NCBI RefSeq assembly: GCF_002086485.1
Contig: NZ_MVHF01000005.1
Coordinates: 124,001 to 188,000, forward strand
Origin: Mycobacterium aquaticum
GTDB lineage: Bacteria > Actinomycetota > Actinomycetes > Mycobacteriales > Mycobacteriaceae
Direction of reading: 5' to 3'
DNA length: 64,000 bases
The notes beneath the pieces are model-generated. The model made no database searches and was not told where the DNA came from. It was given only the letters and a program-made list of their open reading frames with translations. Shown here one piece after another: positions 1-8,569 of the stretch (within the stretch, counting starts at the first letter, position 1; each line of letters opens with the position of its first letter). The position numbers and the translations under genes are program-made.

Positions 1-627
1 GGCGGAGCCGAACTGTTCGCCGGCGAGGGCGCGGCCGTGCTGCGGCCCCAGGCGGGTGAGGCGATCAGTGCCAAGCAACTCCTGCGGGCCCTGGTCGACG
101 CCGGAGCCGCACAGGTGATGGTGCTGCCCAACGGGTATGTCGCCGCCGAGGAACTCGTCGCGGGCTGCACGGCCGCCATCGGCTGGGGTATCGACGTGGT
201 GCCGGTGCCGACCGGCTCGATGGTGCAGGGGCTGGCAGCGCTGGCCGTCCACGACGGCGATCGGCAGGCCGTCGACGATGGTTACACCATGGCCCGCGCG
301 GCCGCAGGCGCCCGGCACGGTTCGGTCCGCGTGGCCACCGAGGAGGCGCTGACGTGGGCAGGCACGTGTAAGCCGGGCGACGGCCTCGGGATTGCCGGCG
401 ACGAGGTGCTGATCGTCGGCCCCGACATCACCACTGCGGCGGCCGGCCTCATCGATCTGCTCCTTCTCGCCGGCGGCGAGTTGATCACGGTGCTGACGGG
501 TGACGGTGTGCCCCCCGAGGTGGGCAGGGCGCTGCAGGAGCACGTGCACCGTGAACATCTCGGAGCCGAATTGGTGACCTACCACACCGGCCACCGTGGC
601 GACGCCCTGCTGATCGGAGTCGAGTAG
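1..627 (+). CDS. DAK2-domain (FakA-like) kinase, C-terminal part
   Basis: The reading frame is open from base 1, so the gene starts upstream of the window; the first Met codon at 37 is internal. The roughly 208 residues seen are the C-terminal region of a DAK2/DegV-associated protein of the FakA (fatty-acid kinase) or dihydroxyacetone-kinase-like type. Recognisable pieces are VMVLPNGYVAAEE near the start and VPTGSMVQGLAAL, typical of this domain. Family members with the DAK2 domain phosphorylate fatty acids held by a DegV-type partner or act on small hydroxyketones; the catalytic N-terminal domain is not visible. The stop codon overlaps the recG GTG by one base, so the two are probably co-transcribed. 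It matches Rv2974c by position next to recG. Family assignment is fairly sure, substrate unknown. Confidence 0.75.
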   Translation, partial: GGAELFAGEGAAVLRPQAGEAISAKQLLRALVDAGAAQVMVLPNGYVAAEELVAGCTAAIGWGIDVVPVPTGSMVQGLAALAVHDGDRQAVDDGYTMARAAAGARHGSVRVATEEALTWAGTCKPGDGLGIAGDEVLIVGPDITTAAAGLIDLLLLAGGELITVLTGDGVPPEVGRALQEHVHREHLGAELVTYHTGHRGDALLIGVE

Positions 628-2882
628 TGGCCACCCTCGCCGACCGGCTGGATCTCGTGATCGGGGCCAAGTCGGCCAAGCCACTCGAGGAGCACTTCGG
701 TATCCGCACCGTCAACGATCTGTTGCGGCATTACCCCCGCAAGTACAGCGACGGCATGACGGTTCGCGGCGAAGGTGAGGCACTCGATCTGGAAGAGGGT
801 GAACACGTCACCTTCATCGAGGTCGTCACGGAGACCAAAGAGGGGACCATGAAGCCGGTCTTCGACAAGAAGACCGGACGACAGAAGACCCGCAAATGGA
901 TGCGCATCACGCTCGGCAAGCACCGGCCGGCAGTCACCGCAACGTTTTTCAATGCGGGGTGGATGGTCGGCAAGCTTCCGGTCGATACCAGGCTCATGCT
1001 CTCCGGTGAGGTCAAGTACTTCCGCAACACCCTGCAGCTGGACCATCCGGCGTTCCTGGTGCTCGACTCGCCGTTGGGCAAGCAGTTCGGTACCAAGTCG
1101 CTGAAAACCATTGCGACCGCCTCCGGGGCCAGCGGCGAGGACATGCTGGCGGCGTTCGAGCGGGAGTTCTTCCCGATCTACCCGGCCTGCGCCAAGGTGC
1201 AGAGCTGGGACATCTACTCCTGCGTGCGGCAGGTGCTCGACGTACTCGACCCGGTTCCCGATCCGTTGCCGGAATCCTTTGTTCGGCAACGGAATCTGAT
1301 GACCGAAGACGAGGCGCTACGCGCGGTTCACCTGGCCGAGAATGCGGCGCAGCGCGATCGGGCGGCCGAACGGCTGACCTATGACGAGGCCATCGGACTG
1401 CAATGGGGTCTGGTGGCCCGGCGCCACGGTGAGTTGAGCGAGTCGGGTCCGCCCGCGCCGCGGACCGACGACGGGCTGGCCGCCGAGTTGTTGCGGACGC
1501 TGCCGTTCGAGCTCACGGTGGGCCAGCGCGAGGTGCTCGACGTGGTGTCGGAAGAACTCGCTTCGACCCGTCCGATGAACCGGATGCTGCAGGGCGAGGT
1601 CGGCTCCGGCAAGACCATCGTGTCGGTGCTGGCGATGCTGCAGATGGTCGATGCGGGCTACCAATGTGCACTGCTGGCACCGACGGAAGTCCTTGCCGCC
1701 CAACATGCCCGGTCGGTGCGCGACGCGTTGGGGCCGCTGGCGATGGCGGGCGAGCTCGGCGGGGCCGAGCACGGCACGCGGGTCGCGCTGCTGACCGGAT
1801 CGATGTCGGCGCAGCAGAAGCGCCAGGTGCGCGAGGAGGTCGCTTCGGGTGCGGCAGGCATCGTGATCGGCACCCACGCGCTGCTGCAGGACGCGGTCGA
1901 GTTCGCGAATCTCGGCATGGTGGTGGTCGACGAGCAGCACCGGTTCGGCGTCGAGCAGCGAGATGCCTTGCGCGCCAAAGCCCGTGAGGGCTTGACCCCG
2001 CACCTGCTGGTGATGACGGCGACCCCGATCCCGCGTACGGTCGCCCTGACCGTGTACGGCGACCTGGAGACGTCGACGCTTCGGGAACTGCCACGTGGCC
2101 GCCAGCCCATCACCAGCAACACCATCTTCGTGTCGCAGAAGCCGGCCTGGCTGGACCGGGCGTGGGCGCGGATCCGCGAGGAGGTGGCCACCGGCCGCCA
2201 GGCCTACGTGGTGGCGTCGCGCATCGACGAATCCGACAAGGACACCAAGGGCGGCAAGGACGGTAGGCAGGCCGGCCCGCCGCCGGTCACCGTCATCGAG
2301 CTGTTCGAGGGGCTGCAGCGTGGGCCTTTGGCGGGGCTGCGGCTGGGCCTCATGCACGGCCGGTTGTCCGGCGAGGAGAAGGACGCGGTGATGGCGGCGT
2401 TCCGCGCAGGCGATCTCGACATCCTGGTGTGCACCACCGTCATCGAGGTGGGCGTCGACGTGCCCAATGCCACGGTGATGGTGGTGATGGACGCCGACCG
2501 GTTCGGCATCAGCCAGCTGCATCAGCTCCGTGGCCGCATCGGTCGCGGCCAGCATCCCAGCCTGTGCCTGCTGGCAACTCGGCTGCCCGAGACGTCCAAG
2601 GCGGGGGAGCGCATCAAGGCGGTCGCGGGCACGCTCGACGGCTTCGCTCTCGCCGACCTCGACCTCGACGAGCGGCGCGAGGGAGATGTGTTGGGGCTCA
2701 ACCAGTCCGGGCGAACCATTAATCTGCGCTTCCTGTCGCTGCGCGAACACCTCGGGGTGATCACCGACGCCCGGGAGTACTGCGAATCGCTCTACGAGAC
2801 GGATCCGAACAACGCGGGGATGGCCTTGCTGGCAGCGCAGTTCGTCGAGACCGACCGGGTCGAGTATCTGGACAAGTCATGA
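627..2882 (+). CDS. recG: ATP-dependent DNA helicase RecG
   Basis: RecG is a superfamily 2 double-strand DNA translocase that remodels stalled replication forks and recombination intermediates in the cytoplasm. The 751-residue length is normal. An N-terminal wedge (OB-fold) domain is followed by the helicase core: Walker A GEVGSGKT near residue 325, the DEQH box (VVVDEQHRFG) near 435, motif III TATPIPRT, and in the second RecA domain TTVIEVGVDVPNAT and the QLRGRIGRG motif VI. The GTG start at 627 overlaps the stop of the upstream kinase gene by one base, and the ATG of the next gene overlaps the recG stop (ATGA), which suggests translational coupling. An insertion rich in Lys/Gly/Asp (DKDTKGGKDG) lies in the second RecA domain, as is usual in mycobacterial RecG. 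Confidence 0.97.
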   Translation: MATLADRLDLVIGAKSAKPLEEHFGIRTVNDLLRHYPRKYSDGMTVRGEGEALDLEEGEHVTFIEVVTETKEGTMKPVFDKKTGRQKTRKWMRITLGKHRPAVTATFFNAGWMVGKLPVDTRLMLSGEVKYFRNTLQLDHPAFLVLDSPLGKQFGTKSLKTIATASGASGEDMLAAFEREFFPIYPACAKVQSWDIYSCVRQVLDVLDPVPDPLPESFVRQRNLMTEDEALRAVHLAENAAQRDRAAERLTYDEAIGLQWGLVARRHGELSESGPPAPRTDDGLAAELLRTLPFELTVGQREVLDVVSEELASTRPMNRMLQGEVGSGKTIVSVLAMLQMVDAGYQCALLAPTEVLAAQHARSVRDALGPLAMAGELGGAEHGTRVALLTGSMSAQQKRQVREEVASGAAGIVIGTHALLQDAVEFANLGMVVVDEQHRFGVEQRDALRAKAREGLTPHLLVMTATPIPRTVALTVYGDLETSTLRELPRGRQPITSNTIFVSQKPAWLDRAWARIREEVATGRQAYVVASRIDESDKDTKGGKDGRQAGPPPVTVIELFEGLQRGPLAGLRLGLMHGRLSGEEKDAVMAAFRAGDLDILVCTTVIEVGVDVPNATVMVVMDADRFGISQLHQLRGRIGRGQHPSLCLLATRLPETSKAGERIKAVAGTLDGFALADLDLDERREGDVLGLNQSGRTINLRFLSLREHLGVITDAREYCESLYETDPNNAGMALLAAQFVETDRVEYLDKS

Positions 2883-3580
2883 ACCGGCTGGCGTGGCTGG
2901 CCGTCGCGGTCGCGTTGACCGTGATCGTCGCGATTCAGGTGGTGTTGTCGGCGCAGCGGTCCAGCCGGTTCGTCGCCGAGGCCGATGCGCCGACGGTGGC
3001 GGCGGGCACCGACGTGCTGGCCGGGATACCCGAGATTCCGGTTCGGGTGCGGGGCAACGACTATCGCCGCGCCGCCTTCGGTGAGGCCTGGGATGACGAC
3101 AACAGCGCCCCGGGCGGGCACAACGGCTGCGACACCCGCAACGACATCCTCAACCGCGACCTGGTGGACAAGACCTACGTCGCCATCAAGCGGTGCCCGA
3201 CCGCCGTGGCGAGCGGGACACTGCACGACCCGTATACCAACGCGGTGGTGGCGTTCGTCCGTGGCAACCAGGTCGGTGCAGCGGTCCAGATCGACCACAT
3301 CGTGCCGCTGGCACTGGCCTGGGATCTGGGGGCTCGTGCCTGGCCCGACGACCTGCGACTGCGGTTCGCCAACGACCCCGCCAATCTCCTTGCGGTACAA
3401 GGGCAGGCGAATCAGGACAAGGGCGACCAGGAACCTGCGCGGTGGATGCCGCCCAACCACGCGTTCTGGTGTCAGTACGCGGTGGCATTCGTCGCGGTGT
3501 TGCGGGGTTACGGCCTGCCCGTCGATGCGCCCTCGGCGGCCGTTCTGCGCGAAGCCGCCGGGACCTGCCCGACGGGCTAG
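2879..3580 (+). CDS. Membrane-anchored HNH endonuclease-family protein
   Basis: The 233-residue protein begins with a single hydrophobic helix (about residues 4-24) and no lipobox, so it is either a signal anchor or a cleavable signal. The remainder resembles the DUF1524/HNH nuclease family of secreted actinobacterial proteins: QIDHIVPLALAWDLGA carries the DH...P core, followed by ANDPANLLAVQG and NQDKGDQEPARWMPP, which supply the Asn and Lys/Asp positions of a beta-beta-alpha metal finger. Cysteines in GCDTRND, KRCPTA, FWCQYA and GTCPTG could form disulfides outside the cell. ATG overlaps the recG stop by four bases, so expression is coupled to recG. The position corresponds to Rv2972c, annotated as a membrane or exported protein. 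Nuclease activity and outside location are inferred from the motifs and leader. Confidence 0.8.
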   Translation: MNRLAWLAVAVALTVIVAIQVVLSAQRSSRFVAEADAPTVAAGTDVLAGIPEIPVRVRGNDYRRAAFGEAWDDDNSAPGGHNGCDTRNDILNRDLVDKTYVAIKRCPTAVASGTLHDPYTNAVVAFVRGNQVGAAVQIDHIVPLALAWDLGARAWPDDLRLRFANDPANLLAVQGQANQDKGDQEPARWMPPNHAFWCQYAVAFVAVLRGYGLPVDAPSAAVLREAAGTCPTG

Positions 3581-3584
3581 CAGT

Positions 3585-3601
3585 AGTGGCGAATGGCCAC
3601 T
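3585..3601. terminator. Weak hairpin between convergent genes
   Basis: Inverted repeat AGTGGC-GAATG-GCCACT lies between the end of the HNH gene and the end of the convergent acetyltransferase gene. The stem is only six base pairs and there is no U tract, so termination is a tentative reading. Confidence 0.3.
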
Positions 3602-3631
3602 TGCGCACCCGTTTGCCCGAATCCGCGTGTA

Positions 3632-4138
3632 CTAGAGGTCGAGCAGCCAGTTCTGGCCGTTGAGGTCCTGCCCGAAGCTGTGGTGAGGTTCTTCATCGAT
3701 GAGTCGAAAACCGAACCCCTGGTAGATCTTTCGAGCTGAGGTCAGTACGTCGTTGGTCCACAGCGTGACCTGGCGGTAGCCCGCGTCGCGCGCGAACCGC
3801 AAGCACTCGTCGACCAGGCGCCCACCCAGTCCCAGCCCCCGAGCGCGCGGCGCGACCAGCAAGATCCGTAGCTTCGCAACCCCGGGCTCGTCGCCTGCCA
3901 CGCAGAAGATGCACCCCGCCCGCTCGCCGTCCACCTCGGCGATCCAGCCCGCTTCTCGTGCCGGATTATGTTGTGCGGCAAAGTCGGCCACGATCCTGGC
4001 GACCAAGGCCTCGAAATCGATGTTCCAGCCGAACTGTTCGTGGTAGATCTCGCCGTGGGCCATCACGACCCGTCCGAGATCACCCGGGCGGTCCACGCGG
4101 CGCACCACGATCCGTGACTGCTCGACACTCAACGACAT
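3632..4138 (-). CDS. GNAT-family N-acetyltransferase
   Basis: A cytoplasmic acetyl-CoA-dependent acyltransferase of the GNAT fold, 168 residues, with a complete single domain. The acetyl-CoA pyrophosphate loop is PRARGLGLGG at about residues 97-106, and the C-terminal YQGFGFRL is the usual motif B end. I chose the ATG at 4138 because GGAGGT lies six bases upstream; a longer frame reaches 4174 but has no ribosome site and would run into the TetR promoter. It is transcribed divergently from the TetR gene at 4204 with 65 bases between, so that regulator probably controls it. Substrate (antibiotic, amine, or protein) cannot be told from sequence. Confidence 0.85.
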   Translation of the reverse strand: MSLSVEQSRIVVRRVDRPGDLGRVVMAHGEIYHEQFGWNIDFEALVARIVADFAAQHNPAREAGWIAEVDGERAGCIFCVAGDEPGVAKLRILLVAPRARGLGLGGRLVDECLRFARDAGYRQVTLWTNDVLTSARKIYQGFGFRLIDEEPHHSFGQDLNGQNWLLDL

Positions 4139-4184
4139 CGCCGCACCTCCGATCGTGGAACAAATCACTGACACACTCGTTTCA

Positions 4185-4199
4185 GTAGCGCTAGGCTAC
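4185..4199. promoter_or_regulatory. Candidate TetR operator over the -10 box
   Basis: Perfect inverted repeat GTAGC-GCTAG-GCTAC, with an inner palindrome TAGCGCTA. TAGGCT (4192-4197) is a good -10 hexamer six bases before the TetR GTG, so a bound repressor would block this promoter and probably the divergent GNAT promoter too. Autoregulation is inferred from position. Confidence 0.5.
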
Positions 4200-4203
4200 C
4201 AAC

Positions 4204-4791
4204 GTGGCCACGGATCCGACAACCCCGTCCGCTCGGCAGATCGAACTTCTCGAGAGCGCTTATCGGTACGCGCTGACCCATGGTCTGGCCGAGATGTCGT
4301 TGCGGCCGTTGGCGACGGCGATCGGGTCCAGCCCACGGGTGCTGCTGTTCCTGTTCGGCAGCAAGGACGGCCTGGTACGCGCGCTGCTGGCGCGGGCCCG
4401 CGCCGACGAGCTGGCCCTGATGGACCGCCTACGCAACGCCGCTGACTCCGATCGCGTCGGATTCGGCGCGGCCGTCGAACAGATCTGGGGGTGGCTCGCC
4501 GCCGACGAGCATCAGCCGCTGCTCAAACTGTGGGCCGAGGCCTATGCGCGCTCACTGGTGGAACCTGACGGAGCGTGGGCGGGTTTCGCGCGTGACACGG
4601 TCGAGGACTGGCTGGCAGTCTTGGCGGAATATCAAGCGCCGCAAGAGAAGCGCAGTGCCGACGGGATCGCGCGTCGCACCCTGGCGCTGGCCGTGCTGCG
4701 CGGCGGCCTGCTCGATCTCCTGGCCACCGGTGACAAGGACCGGGTCAACCGAGCGGTCCGTGTCCACCTGGCGACATTGGGCACCGACTGA
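4204..4791 (+). CDS. TetR-family transcriptional regulator
   Basis: A 195-residue one-component regulator. The N-terminal DNA-binding domain has the helix-turn-helix at about residues 29-54 (MSLRPLATAIGSSPRVLLFL) ending in the family FGSKDGL signature; the C-terminal two thirds is the variable ligand-binding helical domain. The GTG start is six bases downstream of a TAGGCT -10 box, so the transcript is likely leaderless. It is divergent from the GNAT gene and shares a 65-base control region with a perfect 15-base palindrome. The next gene on the right is convergent, so the acetyltransferase is the most likely target besides itself. Ligand unknown. Confidence 0.88.
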   Translation: MATDPTTPSARQIELLESAYRYALTHGLAEMSLRPLATAIGSSPRVLLFLFGSKDGLVRALLARARADELALMDRLRNAADSDRVGFGAAVEQIWGWLAADEHQPLLKLWAEAYARSLVEPDGAWAGFARDTVEDWLAVLAEYQAPQEKRSADGIARRTLALAVLRGGLLDLLATGDKDRVNRAVRVHLATLGTD

Positions 4792-4854
4792 CGGCGAGCA
4801 GACATGGCGGCACCGCAACAGCGGCGTGTCGCGGACCTGAGCGTCTGCTCGCCG
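4792..4854. terminator. 12-bp stem hairpin after the TetR gene
   Basis: Perfect 12-base arms CGGCGAGCAGAC (4792-4803) and GTCTGCTCGCCG (4843-4854) flank a 39-base loop, starting right after the TetR stop and facing the convergent aldo-keto reductase gene. Two direct copies of AGTCGCGCCGG follow at 4861 and 4876. There is no U tract; mycobacteria often lack one. Likely a bidirectional transcription end. Confidence 0.45.
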
Positions 4855-4888
4855 GAGAAAAGTCGCGCCGGAGATAGTCGCGCCGGGG

Positions 4889-5731
4889 CTAGCCGGTGTA
4901 GGTCGCGGGGTCGGGCCGGAAGCGGGTGCCGTCGTCGAGCCCGTTGAGGGTGCTCATCTCGTCGTCGGTGAGTTCGAAGTCGAACACGCCGAGGTTGGAG
5001 GCGATCCGGTCGGGATTGGTCGACCGGGAGATGACGATGTTGCCGAGTTGCACGCTCCAGCGGATCAGCACCTGGGCCGCGGTCTTGCCATGCGCTTCGG
5101 CGACGGCGGTGATGGCGGGGTTGTCCAGGAGATTGCCGACGCCGAGCGGGCTGTAGGCCTCGGTGGCGACGTTGTTCTCGGCGTTGGCCGCGCGCCAGGC
5201 GCTCTGATTGAGCAGCGGGTGCAGCTCGATCTGGTTCACCGCCGGCGTGTAGAAGGTCAGGCCGATGATGGTCGACAGATCTTCAGGGCTGAAGTTCGCG
5301 ACCCCCACCGAGCGCGAGACACCGTCTTCCTTGATCTTCATCAGGCCGCCCCAGCTGTCGACGTACTTGCTGGTGTCACCGGCGGGCCAGTGGATGAGGT
5401 AGAGGTCGACGTAGTCCAGGCCCAGCCGTTCGAGGCTGGCCCGGGCGGCGTTCTGCGACGACTGGAACCCCTGGTCGACGGTCGCCAGTTTGGTGGTGAC
5501 GTATATCTCCTCGCGCGGGATTCCCGACGCGGCGATCGCGCGACCGACCCCGGCCTCGTTGCCGTAGGAGGCCGCGGTGTCGATCAACCGGTAGCCCGCC
5601 TGCAACGCGTCCGAAACCGCCTGCTCGGCTTCGGAATCCGACAGCGCTCCCACTCCCAGACCGACGACCGGAATCGTGTTGCCGTCATTGAGAGTGATGG
5701 TGGGAATCGCCGCCCCGCCCGATGGGGTCAT
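4889..5731 (-). CDS. Aldo-keto reductase (second of a tandem pair)
   Basis: NADPH-dependent aldo-keto reductase, 280 residues, a full-length TIM barrel. The catalytic tetrad is visible: Asp51 and Tyr56 in [12 protein letters not shown], Lys81 in VTTKLA and His114 in YLIHWP. The C-terminal phosphate-binding segment [13 protein letters not shown] is also present. Such enzymes reduce aldehydes and ketones in the cytoplasm; mycobacterial relatives reduce dicarbonyls and other reactive carbonyls. It lies five bases after the stop of a second aldo-keto reductase gene of the same strand, so the two form an operon that arose by tandem duplication. A purine-rich GGGTAGGTG precedes the ATG. Physiological substrate unknown. 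Confidence 0.92.
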   Translation of the reverse strand: MTPSGGAAIPTITLNDGNTIPVVGLGVGALSDSEAEQAVSDALQAGYRLIDTAASYGNEAGVGRAIAASGIPREEIYVTTKLATVDQGFQSSQNAARASLERLGLDYVDLYLIHWPAGDTSKYVDSWGGLMKIKEDGVSRSVGVANFSPEDLSTIIGLTFYTPAVNQIELHPLLNQSAWRAANAENNVATEAYSPLGVGNLLDNPAITAVAEAHGKTAAQVLIRWSVQLGNIVISRSTNPDRIASNLGVFDFELTDDEMSTLNGLDDGTRFRPDPATYTG

Positions 5732-5736
5732 GTCAC

Positions 5737-6579
5737 CTACCCTGTGAAATTGAAGGTTCGAGGATCGGGTCCCAAGCGGGTGCCGTTTTCCAGCGTCGCG
5801 ATGGACGCGATGTCCTGCTCGCTGAGCTCGAAATCAAACACGTCGAAATTGCTCGCAATCCGTTCGGGGTTCACCGACTTGGGGATGACGATATTACCCA
5901 GCTGGATATGCCACCTGATAAGCACCTGGGCCGGCGTTTTCCCATGTGCGGCGGCGATCTCGGTGATGACGGAATCGGCCAGCAGCGAGCCCTGGCCCAG
6001 CGGGCTCCACGCCTCGGTGGCGATCCCGAGCTGGGCATGAACCTCGCGCAGTTCCCGCTGCGGCAGCAGCGGGTGCAGTTCGATCTGGTTGACCGCGGGC
6101 ACGATGCCGGTGGAGTCGATCAGGATCTTCAGGTGCTCCGGTTCGAAGTTGCTCACACCGATCGAGCGGATGCGGCCCTGATCCCGCAGATGGGCGAACG
6201 CCTTGAAGGTGTCGACGTAGGCGTTCTTGGCGGGCACCGGCCAGTGGATCAGGTAAAGGTCCAGGTAGTCGACGCCGAGCCGGCCCAGACTTGCCTCGAA
6301 TGCGGCCAGGGTGGCGTCGTAGCCCTGGTCGCTGTTCCACAGCTTGGTGACCAGGAACACCTCGTCGCGCGGCACGCCCGCGGACGCCAGCGCCCTACCC
6401 GTCTCGACCTCGTTCTGATAGGCCGCGGCAGTATCGATGTGGCGGTAGCCGGACTGCAGAGCAGCGGTGACCGCGCGTTCGGTCTCGTCTGGAGGGGTCT
6501 GCCAGACACCCAGGCCGACCTGGGGTATGGAATTACCGTCGTTGAGTGCGACGCGTGGGTTCACAGAGGGAGCTGCCAT
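5737..6579 (-). CDS. Aldo-keto reductase (first of a tandem pair)
   Basis: NADPH-dependent aldo-keto reductase of 280 residues with the tetrad Asp49, Tyr54, Lys79 and His112 ([21 protein letters not shown]) and the cofactor-binding segment [13 protein letters not shown]. It corresponds to the Rv2971 position. The frame is open up to 6738, but the start at 6579 gives the family N-terminus ([19 protein letters not shown]), and a CAGACT -10-like box lies seven bases upstream of it. This ATG overlaps, on the opposite strand, the ATG of the esterase gene at 6578: the two start codons share the four bases CATG. The gene is followed by its paralogue after five bases. Confidence 0.92.
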   Translation of the reverse strand: MAAPSVNPRVALNDGNSIPQVGLGVWQTPPDETERAVTAALQSGYRHIDTAAAYQNEVETGRALASAGVPRDEVFLVTKLWNSDQGYDATLAAFEASLGRLGVDYLDLYLIHWPVPAKNAYVDTFKAFAHLRDQGRIRSIGVSNFEPEHLKILIDSTGIVPAVNQIELHPLLPQRELREVHAQLGIATEAWSPLGQGSLLADSVITEIAAAHGKTPAQVLIRWHIQLGNIVIPKSVNPERIASNFDVFDFELSEQDIASIATLENGTRLGPDPRTFNFTG

Positions 6580-7672
6580 GAGTGAAAGTCTGCCAGGCCG
6601 GGGCACTGCCAAGCAGGTCCTGATCCACCGGGCGACGAAGCTCACGTTCGCTGCGTTGCCACGTATCCCCGAACGGAGCAAACGGGTTCTGCTCGGCCGC
6701 CACCCGGTCGAACTGGACGGCAACACCCTGGACTCCACGCTGCAGATGCTGCTCTTGGCGCAGCGCGCTGCCGGACTGGGTGGTCTGGTCGGCGACTTCC
6801 GGCCAGGCGGCGTCGAAGCATCACGCGCTCAGCTGCGGGCACAGGCCGCCCTGTTGAGCCCGCCGATCCGCGCCGACGTCTCCGAGATGTCGATTCCCGG
6901 GCCGGCAGGGCCGATTCCGGCACGGCACTATGTGCCGGACGGATCAGGACCGGCCCCGACCTCGGCGCTGCTGGTGTTCTTTCACGGCGGCGGGTTCGTG
7001 CTGGGCGACTTGGACACCCACGACAGCCTGTGCCGGCTGATCTGCCGTGACGGCGGAATCCAGGTGCTGTCGGTGGACTACCGGCTGGCTCCGGAACACA
7101 AGGCCCCGGCCGCCGCCGAGGACGCCTATGCGGCCTACCAGTGGGCTTTGCAGCACGCCGCAGGCCTGGGTGCGACGCGCATCGTGGTCGGCGGGGACAG
7201 CGCGGGCGGCAATCTGGCCGCCGTGGTCAGCCAGCTGGCCCGCGCCGACGGTCTGCCCCTGCCCGACCTGCAACTCCTGCTCTACCCGGTCACGGATTTC
7301 TCCAGCCAGACGCGCTCGCGGACGCTGTTCGCCGATGGATTCTTCTTGACCAAGCGCGATATCGACTGGTGCTTCGAGCACTACCTTGGGGGCTCGGACG
7401 TCAGCCCCGAGGACCCGGTGGTATCCCCGCTGCTCACCGAGGACCTGTCGGGATTGCCGCCTGCCCTGGTGTTCACGGCAGGCTTCGACCCTCTGCGCGA
7501 CGAGGGCAATCGCTACGCGGCGGCTCTGAAGGAGGCCGGAGTGCTGGTCGATCTTCGCGAGGAACGCTCGTTGATCCACGCCTTCGGCAACTTCTTCCCG
7601 CTGGGCGGCGGCAGTGCCACGGCAACCACGGCGATGATCTCGGCCCTGCGGGCGCACCTCAGCCACGCCTGA
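6578..7672 (+). CDS. lipN: Alpha/beta hydrolase, hormone-sensitive-lipase type (LipN-like)
   Basis: A 364-residue cytoplasmic carboxylesterase of the HSL (Lip) family. The oxyanion-hole motif HGGG is at residues 136-139 (FFHGGGFVLGD), the nucleophile lies in GGDSAGGN near residue 208, and the acid and base are in AGFDPLRDEG and SLIHAFGNF. Such enzymes hydrolyse short-chain esters. It sits between the aldo-keto reductase and DsbA-like genes exactly as LipN (Rv2970c) does in M. tuberculosis, which is why I give that symbol. A purine-rich GAGGGAG lies six bases before the ATG. The frame extends upstream to 6467 but that part overlaps the divergent gene in full and looks non-coding. Confidence 0.9.
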   Translation: MSESLPGRGTAKQVLIHRATKLTFAALPRIPERSKRVLLGRHPVELDGNTLDSTLQMLLLAQRAAGLGGLVGDFRPGGVEASRAQLRAQAALLSPPIRADVSEMSIPGPAGPIPARHYVPDGSGPAPTSALLVFFHGGGFVLGDLDTHDSLCRLICRDGGIQVLSVDYRLAPEHKAPAAAEDAYAAYQWALQHAAGLGATRIVVGGDSAGGNLAAVVSQLARADGLPLPDLQLLLYPVTDFSSQTRSRTLFADGFFLTKRDIDWCFEHYLGGSDVSPEDPVVSPLLTEDLSGLPPALVFTAGFDPLRDEGNRYAAALKEAGVLVDLREERSLIHAFGNFFPLGGGSATATTAMISALRAHLSHA

Positions 7673-7705
7673 GGCCCACGCTGAAGCGCCGGTACGCTTG
7701 GCGCC

Positions 7706-8569
7706 GTGGCCAAACCCAAGAAGACCGCCAAGTACGACCTGAAGGCAGCGGATCGCAAACGGAATTTGCTGATCCAGATCGGCCTGACCGCTGTTGTGGT
7801 GATATTCGCCGCGGCGCTGGTGCTCTACATCGTCATGACCGGGAACAAGAAGCCCGCTTCCGGTGAAGCCAAGGCCGTCCGGGTGGCTGCGAGCAATGTG
7901 ATGACGAAGGAAGGCAGCAGCGAACCCAAGGTGGTGCTGTCGTTCTACGAAGACTTCCTCTGCCCGGCCTGCGGTAACTTCGAGCGGGCTTTCGGCCCGA
8001 CCATCAGCAAGATGATCGACTCGGGTGCGGTGGCCGCCGACTACCACATGGTGGCCATCCTGGACCGGTCCGGCGACGGGTACTCGTCGCGCGCCGGTGC
8101 CGCCGCCTACTGCGTCGCCGACGAGTCCATCGAAGCGTTCCGCCGCTTCCACACTGCGCTGTACACCAAGGAGCTGCAGCCCCAAGAAGGTGGCGGCATC
8201 TACCCGGACAACGCGCGGCTCATCGAACTCGCCCGCCAGGCCGGTGCCGCGGGCAAGGCGCCCGACTGCATCACCAAGGGCACGTACGTGGACATGGTCA
8301 AGGGCATGGCCGCCGCCGGGGGCATCAACTCCACGCCCACCATCCGCATCAACGGCGAGGACTACCAGCCCAGCACGCCGGACGCGATGGTCGCCAAGGT
8401 CAAGGAAATCGTGGGTGACGTGCCCGGGCTGACCGCCGTCACGCCGCAGGCCCCCGCCGCCGGTGCGCCTGCCGCTCCCGCCGCAGGCGCTCCCGCAGGC
8501 AACGCTCCGGCCGCGCCGCAGCAACCGGCTCCCGCGGGTTCGCCGGCCCCGGCCAAACCGGGTTCGTGA
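7706..8569 (+). CDS. DsbA-like thioredoxin-fold oxidoreductase, membrane-anchored
   Basis: A 287-residue protein with a cytoplasmic Lys-rich tail, one transmembrane helix (about residues 24-46) and an extracytoplasmic thioredoxin-fold domain with active site CPAC (residues 86-89) and the cis-Pro segment STPTIRING. It is expected to oxidise cysteines of exported proteins. After residue about 245 comes a low-complexity tail of Ala, Pro and Gly that would lie in the cell wall. The GTG start follows a TACGCT -10 box by seven bases (leaderless). The next gene encodes the VKOR homologue that re-oxidises such DsbA proteins, and its GTG overlaps this stop (GTGA), so this is a disulfide-forming pair (Rv2969c/Rv2968c order). 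Confidence 0.93.
   Translation: MAKPKKTAKYDLKAADRKRNLLIQIGLTAVVVIFAAALVLYIVMTGNKKPASGEAKAVRVAASNVMTKEGSSEPKVVLSFYEDFLCPACGNFERAFGPTISKMIDSGAVAADYHMVAILDRSGDGYSSRAGAAAYCVADESIEAFRRFHTALYTKELQPQEGGGIYPDNARLIELARQAGAAGKAPDCITKGTYVDMVKGMAAAGGINSTPTIRINGEDYQPSTPDAMVAKVKEIVGDVPGLTAVTPQAPAAGAPAAPAAGAPAGNAPAAPQQPAPAGSPAPAKPGS

Noticed and set aside
1317..2750. 477-codon minus-strand frame opposite recG
   Set aside because: It is the antisense shadow of a conserved helicase gene in GC-rich DNA; composition is His/Arg/Gln-rich with no family match.
4139..4174. Longer start for the GNAT gene
   Set aside because: The ATG at 4138 has GGAGGT six bases upstream; the earlier ATG has none.
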